Assembly (NCBI GenBank): GCA_943912855.1
Contig: CALTVC010000005.1
Span: 62,001-126,000, forward strand
Reading direction: 5' to 3'
DNA length: 64,000 nt
From: an uncultured Flavobacterium sp.
GTDB lineage: Bacteria; Bacteroidota; Bacteroidia; Flavobacteriales; Flavobacteriaceae
Shown: positions 1 through 7,231 of the stretch, piece by piece
Layout of the letters: every line of letters begins with the position of its first letter
Numbering within the stretch: the stretch's first letter is position 1
Notes under the pieces: generated by a model
The model's database searches: none
Seen by the model: only the letters and a program-made list of their open reading frames with translations
What the model was told of the DNA's origin: nothing
Translations under genes and position numbers: made by a program

Positions 1-242
1 TGTTTTCGTTTATTTACAAAGCCCCGTTTGATAATGGCCTTACCGAACATGAGTTTGACCATGTACTTATAGGCTACTACGAAGATGCCCCGGTACTGAA
101 CCCCGATGAAGCCGAAAGCTGGAAATGGATGGCTATAGAAGACGTAAAGGCAGACATGGCTGTAAACCCGGAGCAGTACACCGTATGGTTCCGTATTATA
201 TTTGACGAGTTTTACCATTTTTTAGAAGAGCATACTCTTTAA
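1..242 (+). CDS. idi: Isopentenyl-diphosphate delta-isomerase, C-terminal part
   Basis: The gene enters from the left edge and is open in frame from base 3 to a TAA at 240-242, giving the last 79 residues. The product interconverts isopentenyl and dimethylallyl diphosphate in the cytoplasm, supplying isoprenoids for quinones and carotenoids. The visible part resembles the Nudix-fold type 1 isomerase C-terminus: an EHEFDHVLIGYY segment, then ESWKWM and a final WFRIIFDEFYHFL helix. The Nudix catalytic block lies outside the window. It is followed after 91 bases by queD on the same strand. The type 1 assignment rests on these conserved blocks; another Nudix hydrolase is less likely. Confidence 0.85.
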   Translation, partial: FSFIYKAPFDNGLTEHEFDHVLIGYYEDAPVLNPDEAESWKWMAIEDVKADMAVNPEQYTVWFRIIFDEFYHFLEEHTL

Positions 243-243
243 A

Positions 244-308
244 GTTGTTGGTTTTTGGTTTTTAGTTGTTGGCTTGATGCCATTATCAAAGTGCTAAAAA
301 CCAACAAC
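244..308. repeat. Inverted repeat in AAC-rich intergenic leader
   Basis: Bases 244-256 (GTTGTTGGTTTTT) are perfectly complementary to 296-308, so the idi-queD gap can form a 13-bp hairpin with a 39-nt loop. The right arm continues as an AAC/ACC-rich tract up to the queD start. Similar low-complexity tracts precede the starts of the genes at 13188 (leftward), argS and folD. Confidence 0.6.
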
Positions 309-333
309 CAATAATCATCAACTGAAAACCAAA

Positions 334-744
334 ATGAAAGTAACCGTAAGCCGAAGCGCCCATTTTAATGCTGCCCACCGTTTGTACCGTTCCGACTGGG
401 ACGACGCGCGTAATTTTGCTGTTTTTGGCAAGTGCAGTAACCCTAATTTCCATGGGCATAACTATGAGCTTATAGTAAGTGTTACGGGAGATATAGACCC
501 CGAAACGGGTTTTGTTATGGATATGAAGGTGCTTAAAGACCTTGTAGCAACACAGGTGGAAGACCGCCTGGATCATAAAAACCTGAATATAGAGGTGGCA
601 GAATTTGCTAACCTTAATCCTACTGCCGAAAACATAGCCGTAGTAATATACAACCTGCTACGTCCGCATTTAAAACATGATATGGCGCTGGAGGTTACCT
701 TATATGAAACACCAAGAAACTTTGTAACCTACAAAGGAAATTAA
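334..744 (+). CDS. queD: 6-carboxytetrahydropterin synthase (PTPS family)
   Basis: This 136-residue protein matches the 6-pyruvoyl-tetrahydropterin synthase fold. In bacteria it usually converts dihydroneopterin triphosphate to 6-carboxytetrahydropterin for queuosine (7-deazaguanine) synthesis. Zinc ligands are visible as His15, His40 and His42 (HGHNY). The catalytic cysteine is Cys34 in GKC, Asp80-His81 form the DH pair, and Glu125 sits in the substrate-anchoring LYET segment. The length is normal for the family. ATG 334 is preceded by an A-rich leader without a clear Shine-Dalgarno sequence, as is common in Bacteroidetes. manA follows 13 bases downstream, so the two are probably co-transcribed. 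A eukaryote-like PTPS activity cannot be excluded from sequence. Confidence 0.9.
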   Translation: MKVTVSRSAHFNAAHRLYRSDWDDARNFAVFGKCSNPNFHGHNYELIVSVTGDIDPETGFVMDMKVLKDLVATQVEDRLDHKNLNIEVAEFANLNPTAENIAVVIYNLLRPHLKHDMALEVTLYETPRNFVTYKGN

Positions 745-757
745 CCACACACAATAT

Positions 758-1723
758 ATGGAATTAAATTACCCACTTATTTTTACCCCTATACTGCAGG
801 ACAGGATTTGGGGAGGAACAAAACTGAGAGATGATCTAGGGAAAGAAATCCCTACACCTACTACCGGCGAAAGCTGGGAACTGTCGGCAGTGCCGGGCAA
901 TGTAAGTGTGGTAAAAAACGGTGCCTTTGCAGGTAAATCTCTTGCTGATTTGCTGGAGCAGTACCCTGATGAGGTACTGGGTACAGCGGTACACGCCCGT
1001 TTCGGGAAGCAGTTTCCGCTGTTGTTTAAATTCCTTGATGCACGCGAAGACCTGAGCATACAGGTACACCCTAACGATGCCCTGGCTAAGGAACGCCACA
1101 ACTCTTTCGGGAAAACCGAAATGTGGTACGTTATGCAGGCCGATGAGGGTTCGCGCATTATCGTTGGGTTTAACCATAAATCAAGCCCGGAAGAATATCT
1201 TGAAAAACTGGAAAGCAAACAGCTTATAGATATCCTTAATCAGGTGCCTGCCAAGAAAGGCGACGTGTACTTCCTGGAAACAGGTACTATACATGCCATA
1301 GGTGGTGGTATTGTTATTGCCGAAATCCAGCAGACGAGTGATATTACGTACCGTATTTACGACTGGGACAGGGTAGACGCTAACGGTAACGGACGTGAGT
1401 TGCACGTGGAGCTGGCGCTTGATGCCATGAACTACGACCTTACCGATACCGAAAAGACCTACACCAAAGAGGAGAATAAGAGCAATAATATGGTAGACTG
1501 CCCTTATTTTACTACAAACTATGTGCCTCTTAACGGTTCGGCAGAAATAACACGTACGGGCGAAACCTTTACAGTATATATATGTACTGAGGGCGAATAT
1601 ACCCTTACAGTTGCAGGCGAAGCACACACCTTTAAGAAAGGAGATACCGTACTGGTACCTGCCGCGGTAAAGGAATTTGCGCTTACCGGAAACGCTACAT
1701 TACTTGAAATATACATTTCCTAA
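758..1723 (+). CDS. manA: Mannose-6-phosphate isomerase, class I (short form)
   Basis: A cytoplasmic zinc enzyme that interconverts mannose 6-phosphate and fructose 6-phosphate, feeding GDP-mannose synthesis or mannose use. The 321-residue length fits the short, Bacillus-like class I form. Zinc ligands appear at Gln102 and His104 (IQVHPND), Glu121 (TEMWYV) and His179 (GTIHAIGGG). An active-site arginine follows near residue 199 (ITYRIYDWDR). The C-terminal third is a second cupin-like beta domain. The start ATG lies 13 bases after queD, suggesting one transcript with queD and perhaps idi. A separate promoter element serves the next gene. Confidence 0.93.
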   Translation: MELNYPLIFTPILQDRIWGGTKLRDDLGKEIPTPTTGESWELSAVPGNVSVVKNGAFAGKSLADLLEQYPDEVLGTAVHARFGKQFPLLFKFLDAREDLSIQVHPNDALAKERHNSFGKTEMWYVMQADEGSRIIVGFNHKSSPEEYLEKLESKQLIDILNQVPAKKGDVYFLETGTIHAIGGGIVIAEIQQTSDITYRIYDWDRVDANGNGRELHVELALDAMNYDLTDTEKTYTKEENKSNNMVDCPYFTTNYVPLNGSAEITRTGETFTVYICTEGEYTLTVAGEAHTFKKGDTVLVPAAVKEFALTGNATLLEIYIS

Positions 1724-1745
1724 CCTATATATGGGAGGGAAGTTG

Positions 1746-1753
1746 TACTTTTG
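1746..1753 (+). promoter_or_regulatory. TAnnTTTG -7 element of the small gene at 1782
   Basis: TACTTTTG at 1746-1753 matches the Bacteroidetes -7 consensus exactly and lies 28 bases before the start codon. No clear TTTG -33 box is seen. Confidence 0.55.
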
Positions 1754-1781
1754 CACAAATAAATTTTAAACAAAACGAACA

Positions 1782-2048
1782 ATGGCAAACGTAAGAAACC
1801 TAAAAAAAGACATCAACTTTGTACTAGGCGATATCATTGAAGCAGTATACATTAATGAGCTTGCAAAAGGCACTGCTCCGTCAGAAAAAGGCGAAGCTAT
1901 TGTAACAGAAGCTATTGCTGCTTTTGACGCGCTTATTAAAGATGTAAACGCTAAAAACGTAGAAAATAAGAAAGCACATTTTAAGCAAATTAACCAGAAA
2001 CTGGAAGAAACTGCTACTCAGCTTGTTGAGAAATTAAATGCGCTGTAA
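1782..2048 (+). CDS. Small conserved helical protein of unknown function
   Basis: An 88-residue, lysine- and glutamate-rich cytoplasmic protein with no signal peptide or membrane segment. The sequence is predicted almost wholly helical: an N-terminal VRNLKKDINFVLGDIIE segment, a short APSEKG turn, then two amphipathic helices ending in TQLVEKLNAL. I believe small proteins like this occur next to manA in related flavobacteria, but I cannot name a function. It has its own promoter element at 1746-1753 and is followed by the tRNA-Thr gene with an independent promoter. It may be a small structural or nucleic-acid-binding protein, but nothing in the sequence decides that. Confidence 0.75.
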   Translation: MANVRNLKKDINFVLGDIIEAVYINELAKGTAPSEKGEAIVTEAIAAFDALIKDVNAKNVENKKAHFKQINQKLEETATQLVEKLNAL

Positions 2049-2081
2049 GTAAAAAAAATCAATAAAAAGTGCAGATTTTGT

Positions 2082-2112
2082 TTTGGATAATTGAAAAACG
2101 CTCTTATATTTG
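2082..2112 (+). promoter_or_regulatory. Full Bacteroidetes promoter of tRNA-Thr
   Basis: TTTG at 2082-2085, a 19-base spacer and TATATTTG at 2105-2112 reproduce the TTTG-N19-TAnnTTTG consensus of the Bacteroidetes primary sigma factor. The tRNA begins 18 bases further on. Confidence 0.8.
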
Positions 2113-2129
2113 CACTCGTAATTGAGAAC

Positions 2130-2203
2130 GCCGGTGTAGCTCAGCTGGCTAGAGCAGCTGATTTGTAATCAGCAGGTCGTGGGTTCGAGTCCCTCCATCG
2201 GCT
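2130..2203 (+). tRNA. trnT: tRNA-Thr (anticodon TGT)
   Basis: A 74-nt cloverleaf can be folded by eye. The acceptor arm GCCGGTG pairs with CATCGGC (2196-2202) with one G-U pair, followed by discriminator T2203. The D arm has AGCTCAGCTGG, the anticodon stem GCTGA/TCAGC closes the loop TTTGTAA with anticodon TGT, and the T arm carries GGGTTCGAGTCCC. The 3' CCA is not encoded and must be added by nucleotidyltransferase. The gene has its own promoter and terminator, so it is a monocistronic tRNA unit. Confidence 0.97.
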
Positions 2204-2212
2204 CAATTTATA

Positions 2213-2238
2213 AACCACCTTTAACGAGGTGGTTTTTT
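2213..2238 (+). terminator. Intrinsic terminator of tRNA-Thr
   Basis: AACCACCT (2213-2220) pairs with AGGTGGTT (2227-2234) around a 6-nt loop, followed by a T run to 2238. Confidence 0.85.
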
Positions 2239-2324
2239 GTTTTTATACGGTTTCTGTAAGAGAACCTGTGCAATTAAAACCTAATCCCTACGTTTTGATT
2301 TTTGTAAACCAAGTTCTCTTCCAA

Positions 2325-3218
2325 ATGAAATTTTCTTTTCCATCTGTTCTAATCAAGTATTGTTTGTTTTTGTTTTTCGTTCCTTTGTGCGTGGTAAAGG
2401 CACAGGAAACAATGCCCGCCATGTTGTCTATGAAAGGGCATGCTCTTAAAGCTAAGGCAAACGGCAAAAACTACCAGTTGTATGTGTCGTTGCCTAACGG
2501 GTATGATGTGGCAAATGCAGAACGTTATACGGTGCTTTATGTACTCGATGCTAATATTACCTATCCGATACTACATTCGCTTCATGGCTTACTGGACGGT
2601 TCGGGAGAAATACAAAAGATAATCATTGTAGGGGTAGGCGACGAAGATCAGTCGCCAGAAGTTTGGCTCAGGAGCCGTATGGAAGATTATACACCCTCAG
2701 CTGACCCTTCGGTTAATAAAGAAGTTGCCACGTCGTTACAAGTGCCGGAAGCTTCCATAAAAACAGGAAATGCCAAGGCTTTCTTATCTGCAATGAGGAC
2801 AGATATTATTCCGTTTATAAATGAGCATTATAAAACCAAAGGCAAGGCAGGTATAGCCGGGCATTCGTTAGGAGGGCTTTTTGTGGGATACAGCCTGCTA
2901 AATGCAACTGATGTGTTTGATAGCTTTGGGATTTGCAGTCCGTCATTCTTATGGAATAATGGCGAGATCCTGGCGCAGGAAAGCGCGTTTTTAGCGAAGC
3001 ATAAAGATGTAGTGGCTAATGTATTTATTTCTTCTGGGAAACTTGAGCCCGAAATAATGTACCCATCCATCCGTGGATTTATAGCTGCATTAAAACAGAG
3101 CCAATATAAGGCGATAAAACTTACTACGCATGAATTTGATGGCGAAACCCATACTTCGGTCATTACAGCATCCCTGAGTCGTATGCTAAAGGTTTTATAC
3201 GGAACTAACCGCGGCTGA
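2325..3218 (+). CDS. Secreted alpha/beta hydrolase, putative esterase (Fes/IroE type)
   Basis: A 297-residue protein with a Sec signal peptide (hydrophobic stretch 9-24, cleavage near VKAQ). ATG 2325 is chosen because this signal follows it; the longer reading from 2229 would run through the tRNA terminator. The mature part matches the putative esterase family PF00756, which includes enterobactin esterases. It shows VLYVLDAN, the oxyanion region IIVGVG, the nucleophile elbow GHSLGG with Ser171 and a likely catalytic His266 in FDGETHTS. The substrate is probably an ester outside the cytoplasm, but siderophore, acyl and xylan esters cannot be told apart. It meets the next gene tail to tail with no spacer. 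Confidence 0.82.
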   Translation: MKFSFPSVLIKYCLFLFFVPLCVVKAQETMPAMLSMKGHALKAKANGKNYQLYVSLPNGYDVANAERYTVLYVLDANITYPILHSLHGLLDGSGEIQKIIIVGVGDEDQSPEVWLRSRMEDYTPSADPSVNKEVATSLQVPEASIKTGNAKAFLSAMRTDIIPFINEHYKTKGKAGIAGHSLGGLFVGYSLLNATDVFDSFGICSPSFLWNNGEILAQESAFLAKHKDVVANVFISSGKLEPEIMYPSIRGFIAALKQSQYKAIKLTTHEFDGETHTSVITASLSRMLKVLYGTNRG

Positions 3219-3875
3219 TTATTTCTCTAAAACATATTTGCTTCCTGTAAAACGCACCTTTATGTCTTCCCTATACTTCAGCCCCGCCCACACGTAATGT
3301 TTTTTATTATAGGCTTCGCTCAAGGCTTTATTTATGCTGAAAGAGGATTGTGTGTAGCTGTAAACAATATAAGGGCTGTAAGAGCCTGTATTAGCCGAAA
3401 TCATTTCGGGTTCGTTACGGCAAATGAGTTCTGTAGCGCCGTCGCCGTCCAGGTCCTCAAACTTTAGGGGTTCTTCAATCCTTCCGCTGTGCAGTAGTGT
3501 TGCGTTCTTTGGAGTGGCGGATAGTATTGTTACTTCATCCCTTCCTGAAGGATATGCATAACCCCACAGCAATAGTAAACTAAACCCTTTCTCCGCTTTC
3601 GCAAAAACGTATTGAGAGTTGGCTAGGTTTTTATTGTCGCCCAGAAAATCAGTTGGTATAACATCCCAGGCATCATTAGCTTTAAATGTAGCTGGTGTTT
3701 TAGTATAAACGTCTATTTGTGTAAAACTCCCGGCATTACCTTCAGTGGGCGGTACAGAAAGTTTTACCTCAATACCTTGTATACTGAAAGAGGTGTTGTT
3801 TTTGGGTGTATTGTTTTGAGCGTGAGAAATCATACAGAATGCAAGCCCAAGGGTAAGCATCCCTAAGCGTTTCAT
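3219..3875 (-). CDS. Secreted protein of unknown function
   Basis: A 218-residue protein with a clear Sec signal peptide (hydrophobic core then SHAQ at about residue 20), so it is exported to the periplasm or beyond. The mature part is beta-rich. A DLDGDGATELICR stretch near residues 145-157 resembles the calcium-binding loop of FG-GAP/VCBS repeats, suggesting one integrin-like blade. No catalytic motif is visible. The start ATG overlaps the end of the upstream membrane-protein gene by four bases, indicating translational coupling. I do not recognise the family. Confidence 0.7.
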   Translation of the reverse strand: MKRLGMLTLGLAFCMISHAQNNTPKNNTSFSIQGIEVKLSVPPTEGNAGSFTQIDVYTKTPATFKANDAWDVIPTDFLGDNKNLANSQYVFAKAEKGFSLLLLWGYAYPSGRDEVTILSATPKNATLLHSGRIEEPLKFEDLDGDGATELICRNEPEMISANTGSYSPYIVYSYTQSSFSINKALSEAYNKKHYVWAGLKYREDIKVRFTGSKYVLEK

Positions 3876-4312
3876 GCTTCCTGGGTTAGCGGTTGCCTAC
3901 CGCGTTTCAGGATACCATTAATCATGTTTATTATAAAAAGAGATTGTGCCGCGAGGCCTATTGCTACCAGCCAGAAACAGGTTTCTTCTACAAATGCTAC
4001 AGGTAAAAATAACGAGACTACAAGGCTGGCTACTACACTGCCTATGGTTATGAATACGTGCAGGCCTGTAAGGGTTTTTATAAGGGGCATACGCAGCTTT
4101 TGTGCTATAAAATATCCTACGGAGAGTACCAGCAGAGCTATTTTAAAAAGTATGGTAAGTTCAAACTTATCTATGACTATGTCCCGACCGCTGAGGTTTA
4201 CACTTACATTTTTTTCGGTACTGCCCAGGATTACAAAAAGCCCGTATAGTAGTGTACAAAAAGATGTTACAAAAAAATACAGTGCTGTATGGTTTTGCTT
4301 AATTCTATTCAA
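3872..4312 (-). CDS. Four-helix inner-membrane protein, unknown function
   Basis: A 146-residue protein with four predicted transmembrane segments at roughly residues 10-30, 52-68, 81-103 and 110-132, and short basic ends. No catalytic or binding motif is visible. The first possible start is TTG at 4312 and no in-frame ATG occurs before the second membrane segment, so the start is uncertain. It is translationally coupled by a four-base overlap to the secreted-protein gene downstream. The pair may work together in the envelope, but this is inference from the coupling only. Confidence 0.65.
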   Translation of the reverse strand: MNRIKQNHTALYFFVTSFCTLLYGLFVILGSTEKNVSVNLSGRDIVIDKFELTILFKIALLVLSVGYFIAQKLRMPLIKTLTGLHVFITIGSVVASLVVSLFLPVAFVEETCFWLVAIGLAAQSLFIINMINGILKRGRQPLTQEA

Positions 4313-4383
4313 AGTATGTAATTTTTTGTTGGAAGCACGAAGTTATATATAAACATATAATAATCAATGCTTCCAACTAAAAA

Positions 4384-5115
4384 TTATTGTACAGGAGCGG
4401 CTTCCTGTTTTTTACGCTGAGAAATATATTCTGTTAGCAACTTTCCGTATTTGGATTTTGCCACCTGAGGCGTCATTGTTTTAGCTATGGTATCCAGGTA
4501 TTTTGTGTTAATGTCCGGAATTTCTTTTAGCGTTATATAAGGAGCTACTTCATACTTGGCGTTGTTTAGCGCAAAGTTTGCCGTAAACAGGTAACTGCGT
4601 TTTAGGTTGGCATCGCTGGCGGTAGCTATACTGTCCAGTCGGGTTTTGTTTCCTGCCTTGGTAGCCTCTATGTTGCGTTTCATAAGCTCCAGGTTGGTTT
4701 CCGTGTAGCGTTTTTTAAAACCTTCATATTCGGCAAGCTTATCCTGGTTTTTGCTACCTGTTATTTTTGCCCTCGAATAAAAATAATCCAGGGTAGTTTC
4801 TATGTTAATGTTTCCGGGTTCGGCAAAAAAGTACAGGTTGTCATCTATGCTTTCGGTAGTACCACGGTCTATTACAAGATACACCATATCTGGCGAGTCC
4901 AGCTTCAGGTGGCTCTCAAAATGCGAATCGCCGTCTACCTCAATGGTGTCTACGGTAACCAGTGCGGTGTCTTTGGCTTCCTTTATAAACAGACGTCCTT
5001 TTTTAAAACCTTTTATGTTTCCTGCTATGTGTACATTGGCATCGCCATGGTCTTTTTCTTCTTTACAAGCTGTAAGTAGAGTAATGGCGGCAAGTACTAC
5101 AAGTATTTTTTTCAT
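4384..5115 (-). CDS. DUF4369-domain lipoprotein
   Basis: A 243-residue lipoprotein: the signal sequence ends in the lipobox LLTAC with Cys17 as the lipidated residue. Residues about 28-125 match the beta-sandwich domain (DUF4369) that commonly sits at the N-terminus of Bacteroidetes thiol-disulfide oxidoreductases (ISGNIKGF-like start, aspartate/lysine-rich strands, EPGNINIE). The C-terminal half is helical and charged. The usual thioredoxin domain with CxxC is absent, so this is a stand-alone DUF4369 protein with no redox motif. It is probably anchored to the outer membrane and faces the periplasm. It appears monocistronic. Confidence 0.8.
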   Translation of the reverse strand: MKKILVVLAAITLLTACKEEKDHGDANVHIAGNIKGFKKGRLFIKEAKDTALVTVDTIEVDGDSHFESHLKLDSPDMVYLVIDRGTTESIDDNLYFFAEPGNINIETTLDYFYSRAKITGSKNQDKLAEYEGFKKRYTETNLELMKRNIEATKAGNKTRLDSIATASDANLKRSYLFTANFALNNAKYEVAPYITLKEIPDINTKYLDTIAKTMTPQVAKSKYGKLLTEYISQRKKQEAAPVQ

Positions 5116-5213
5116 TCGTATACGGTGTGTTAAAAAATCAGCGCAAAGTACTAAAAATTATGTTTTGTATTATATCTATAACGTTTTTTTGTAGATGACG
5201 TAAACCTAATAAA

Positions 5214-5240
5214 AAGAGCCACCAAAAATGGGTGGCTCTT
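5214..5240 (-). terminator. Terminator of the T9SS cargo gene
   Basis: 5214-5223 pairs with 5231-5240 (10 bp, AAGAGCCACC type) around a 7-nt loop. On the minus strand a T-rich run follows, 20 bases past the stop of the gene at 5261. Confidence 0.8.
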
Positions 5241-5260
5241 ATGTTTAATGGTAGCGGTTC

Positions 5261-7117
5261 TTAATTTTTCACCAGCTTTTGTGTGGTAGTTCCGCTTTGT
5301 GTTTTCACCTGTATAAAGTAAGTGCCTGTAGCAAGATTATCTGTAGGTAGTGCTATGCGTGTTTCGCTGTTAAATGTTTTTTGCAACAACGTTTTTCCGG
5401 TAATGTCATACACTCTTACCTCTTTAATGTTGTCATTGGCGCTAATGTTTACCAGGTTGCCTGCCGGGTTAGGGTACAGACTGAATGCTTTTTTGTTTAC
5501 TATGTCTGTTGCCGATACATTCTGAATAAAATTCGTTTGGAACGTATCTGTTACAACCGGACTGTTATAATCAAAATATATGGAGGCAGTTGCCGGAATA
5601 ATATCGTCTGCCATTATGAAATCGTATGCCTTGGCTTTAAAGTAAACATAGCCGTTGCTCGCCTGCTCGTTTACGCTTGCTGGGGGTAGCTGTATATCGG
5701 CAAGGTGCCATTTTACCAAATAGCCCGTGCGGTCCATTTCATAGTCATGGCTGGCATTAAGCATTACTATTGTGTTAGGGACTATCTGTGGATCAAGCGC
5801 ATGTACAATGTCTATGAACTGAGCATTTGCGGTACCCATATTCTGGAAGCGAATGGTATAGTACAGGTAGTCCTCGGCAGCATTAAACGTAGCTACATCA
5901 ATCTGTGGGCCGTGTGATTCAATAATATCGTTAGGGTCAAACGAAGCCACTACAGTTTGCGTAAGTACGCTGGTATTGTTTTCTGTAATGGTTTCCTCTT
6001 CATTAGTAACAATAGATGCAGCAGTAGTTGTTACACTTTGCGGAGCTACATTTGTTCCGGTTAAGGTGCTTACAGTAATCGTTCGGGTTTCGTAAGGTTG
6101 CAGGTTTGTGTAAGCATATTCAAAACCGTTGGTACCTATGGCTACAGCACCTGCTGGTAGGTTTTGAAAAGTCTGTTCAGAACCTATTGTAAATGTTATG
6201 CTGCCCGATGAAGCAGACGTACCCAGGTTTTTATAAACGATGTCTGTAGTATTTACAAAGCCGGGTTGCGGAGGCCTGCGGCTTATGGCTTGTATGTTTA
6301 CATCAGAAAAAGGCGCTACTGCTGTAACCGGAAAATAAAACGTTTCCATAAGTGCGGGCACCTGGGTGTAAACATTGTCATATCCAGGGGGTACGGTAAA
6401 ATATTCGTTGTAAGGAGCCGGTATGGTATACGAAATGTTATAGCTTTGGCTATTCTCATTTTCTAACAGATAATATCCGTTAGCATCGGCTATATTGTGT
6501 TGCGTGCCGGTACTATTGTTAGTGTATGCAAACTGCCCGTAAGGAAATGTAGTCTCGTTAGTATCCTGAATACCATTTGCATTGGCATCTATAAAAGAAA
6601 CCATTCTTAAGGCTGTATTACTACAGTTAGCTATTGCCGAAGCCGGTGTTGGGACAGCGCTGATGTTTCCGGGAACGTTGTCATAACAACTTGTCATTAC
6701 CAGATAAAGCTGATTTGCTTGGGCATTAACAATTTGTATGTTTTCTGTTACAGCAGGAGAATAGCTGCAATCTACAATGTTTGCATTAGAGTTTGCTCGT
6801 ACACTATTGCACATACTATCGTATGAACTAAAAGGCCCGTAGCATATAAAATCTATGTCTGACATTCCACCCGTACTTTTTGTTTTCGAAAGAGAAAGGG
6901 TAATCGGACCGGCTTGTTCTACCCTAAAATAAAACCAGGTAGGGTTTGTAGTAGAGCCTAAACATCCTACTTGTCCGGTGTTTGCGGTGTTTGTTGAAGC
7001 AGGGAATGAGGAACCAATGTAATTGCAGAGGTCGTATGCTGATTCGCACGTAGGGAAAAACTGTGCCGATGCAAAACAAGATATAAGCGAAAAAGCAAGG
7101 AGTAGAAGTTTTTTCAT
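5261..7117 (-). CDS. T9SS type A sorting-domain surface or secreted protein
   Basis: A 618-residue exported protein with a Sec signal peptide ending FASAQ near residue 19. The N-terminal 150 residues, with several cysteines (PTCESAYDLCNYIG, IDFICYGPF), look like a beta-sandwich domain often found in Bacteroidetes adhesins. The middle (residues 170-420) contains SdrD-like and DUF11-like beta domains (FIDANANGIQDTNE). The last ~75 residues are a typical type IX secretion C-terminal domain: FSLYPNPAGN, VRVYDITGKTLLQ, LATGTYFIQV and a terminal KLVKN. The product is therefore expected to cross the outer membrane by T9SS and be attached or released. Adhesion or matrix function is inferred; no enzyme motif is seen. 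Confidence 0.88.
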   Translation of the reverse strand: MKKLLLLAFSLISCFASAQFFPTCESAYDLCNYIGSSFPASTNTANTGQVGCLGSTTNPTWFYFRVEQAGPITLSLSKTKSTGGMSDIDFICYGPFSSYDSMCNSVRANSNANIVDCSYSPAVTENIQIVNAQANQLYLVMTSCYDNVPGNISAVPTPASAIANCSNTALRMVSFIDANANGIQDTNETTFPYGQFAYTNNSTGTQHNIADANGYYLLENENSQSYNISYTIPAPYNEYFTVPPGYDNVYTQVPALMETFYFPVTAVAPFSDVNIQAISRRPPQPGFVNTTDIVYKNLGTSASSGSITFTIGSEQTFQNLPAGAVAIGTNGFEYAYTNLQPYETRTITVSTLTGTNVAPQSVTTTAASIVTNEEETITENNTSVLTQTVVASFDPNDIIESHGPQIDVATFNAAEDYLYYTIRFQNMGTANAQFIDIVHALDPQIVPNTIVMLNASHDYEMDRTGYLVKWHLADIQLPPASVNEQASNGYVYFKAKAYDFIMADDIIPATASIYFDYNSPVVTDTFQTNFIQNVSATDIVNKKAFSLYPNPAGNLVNISANDNIKEVRVYDITGKTLLQKTFNSETRIALPTDNLATGTYFIQVKTQSGTTTQKLVKN

Positions 7118-7170
7118 AAATAATGTGTGGTTGATGTGTTTAAAGGGCGAAAGTATTTAAACCCTAGGGG

Positions 7171-7220
7171 AATAACAAGAAAAAGCCTGTAAATATTTTT
7201 ACAGGCTTTTTCTTGTTATT
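7171..7220 (-). terminator. Long perfect hairpin terminator of the M61 peptidase gene
   Basis: Bases 7171-7193 and 7198-7220 form a perfect 23-bp inverted repeat with a TATT loop, 11 bases past the M61 stop codon. The core is AAAAAGCCTGTAAA. A/T-rich flanks on both sides give T runs in both directions, so it may be bidirectional. Confidence 0.85.
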
Positions 7221-7231
7221 GTGCGGTATGT

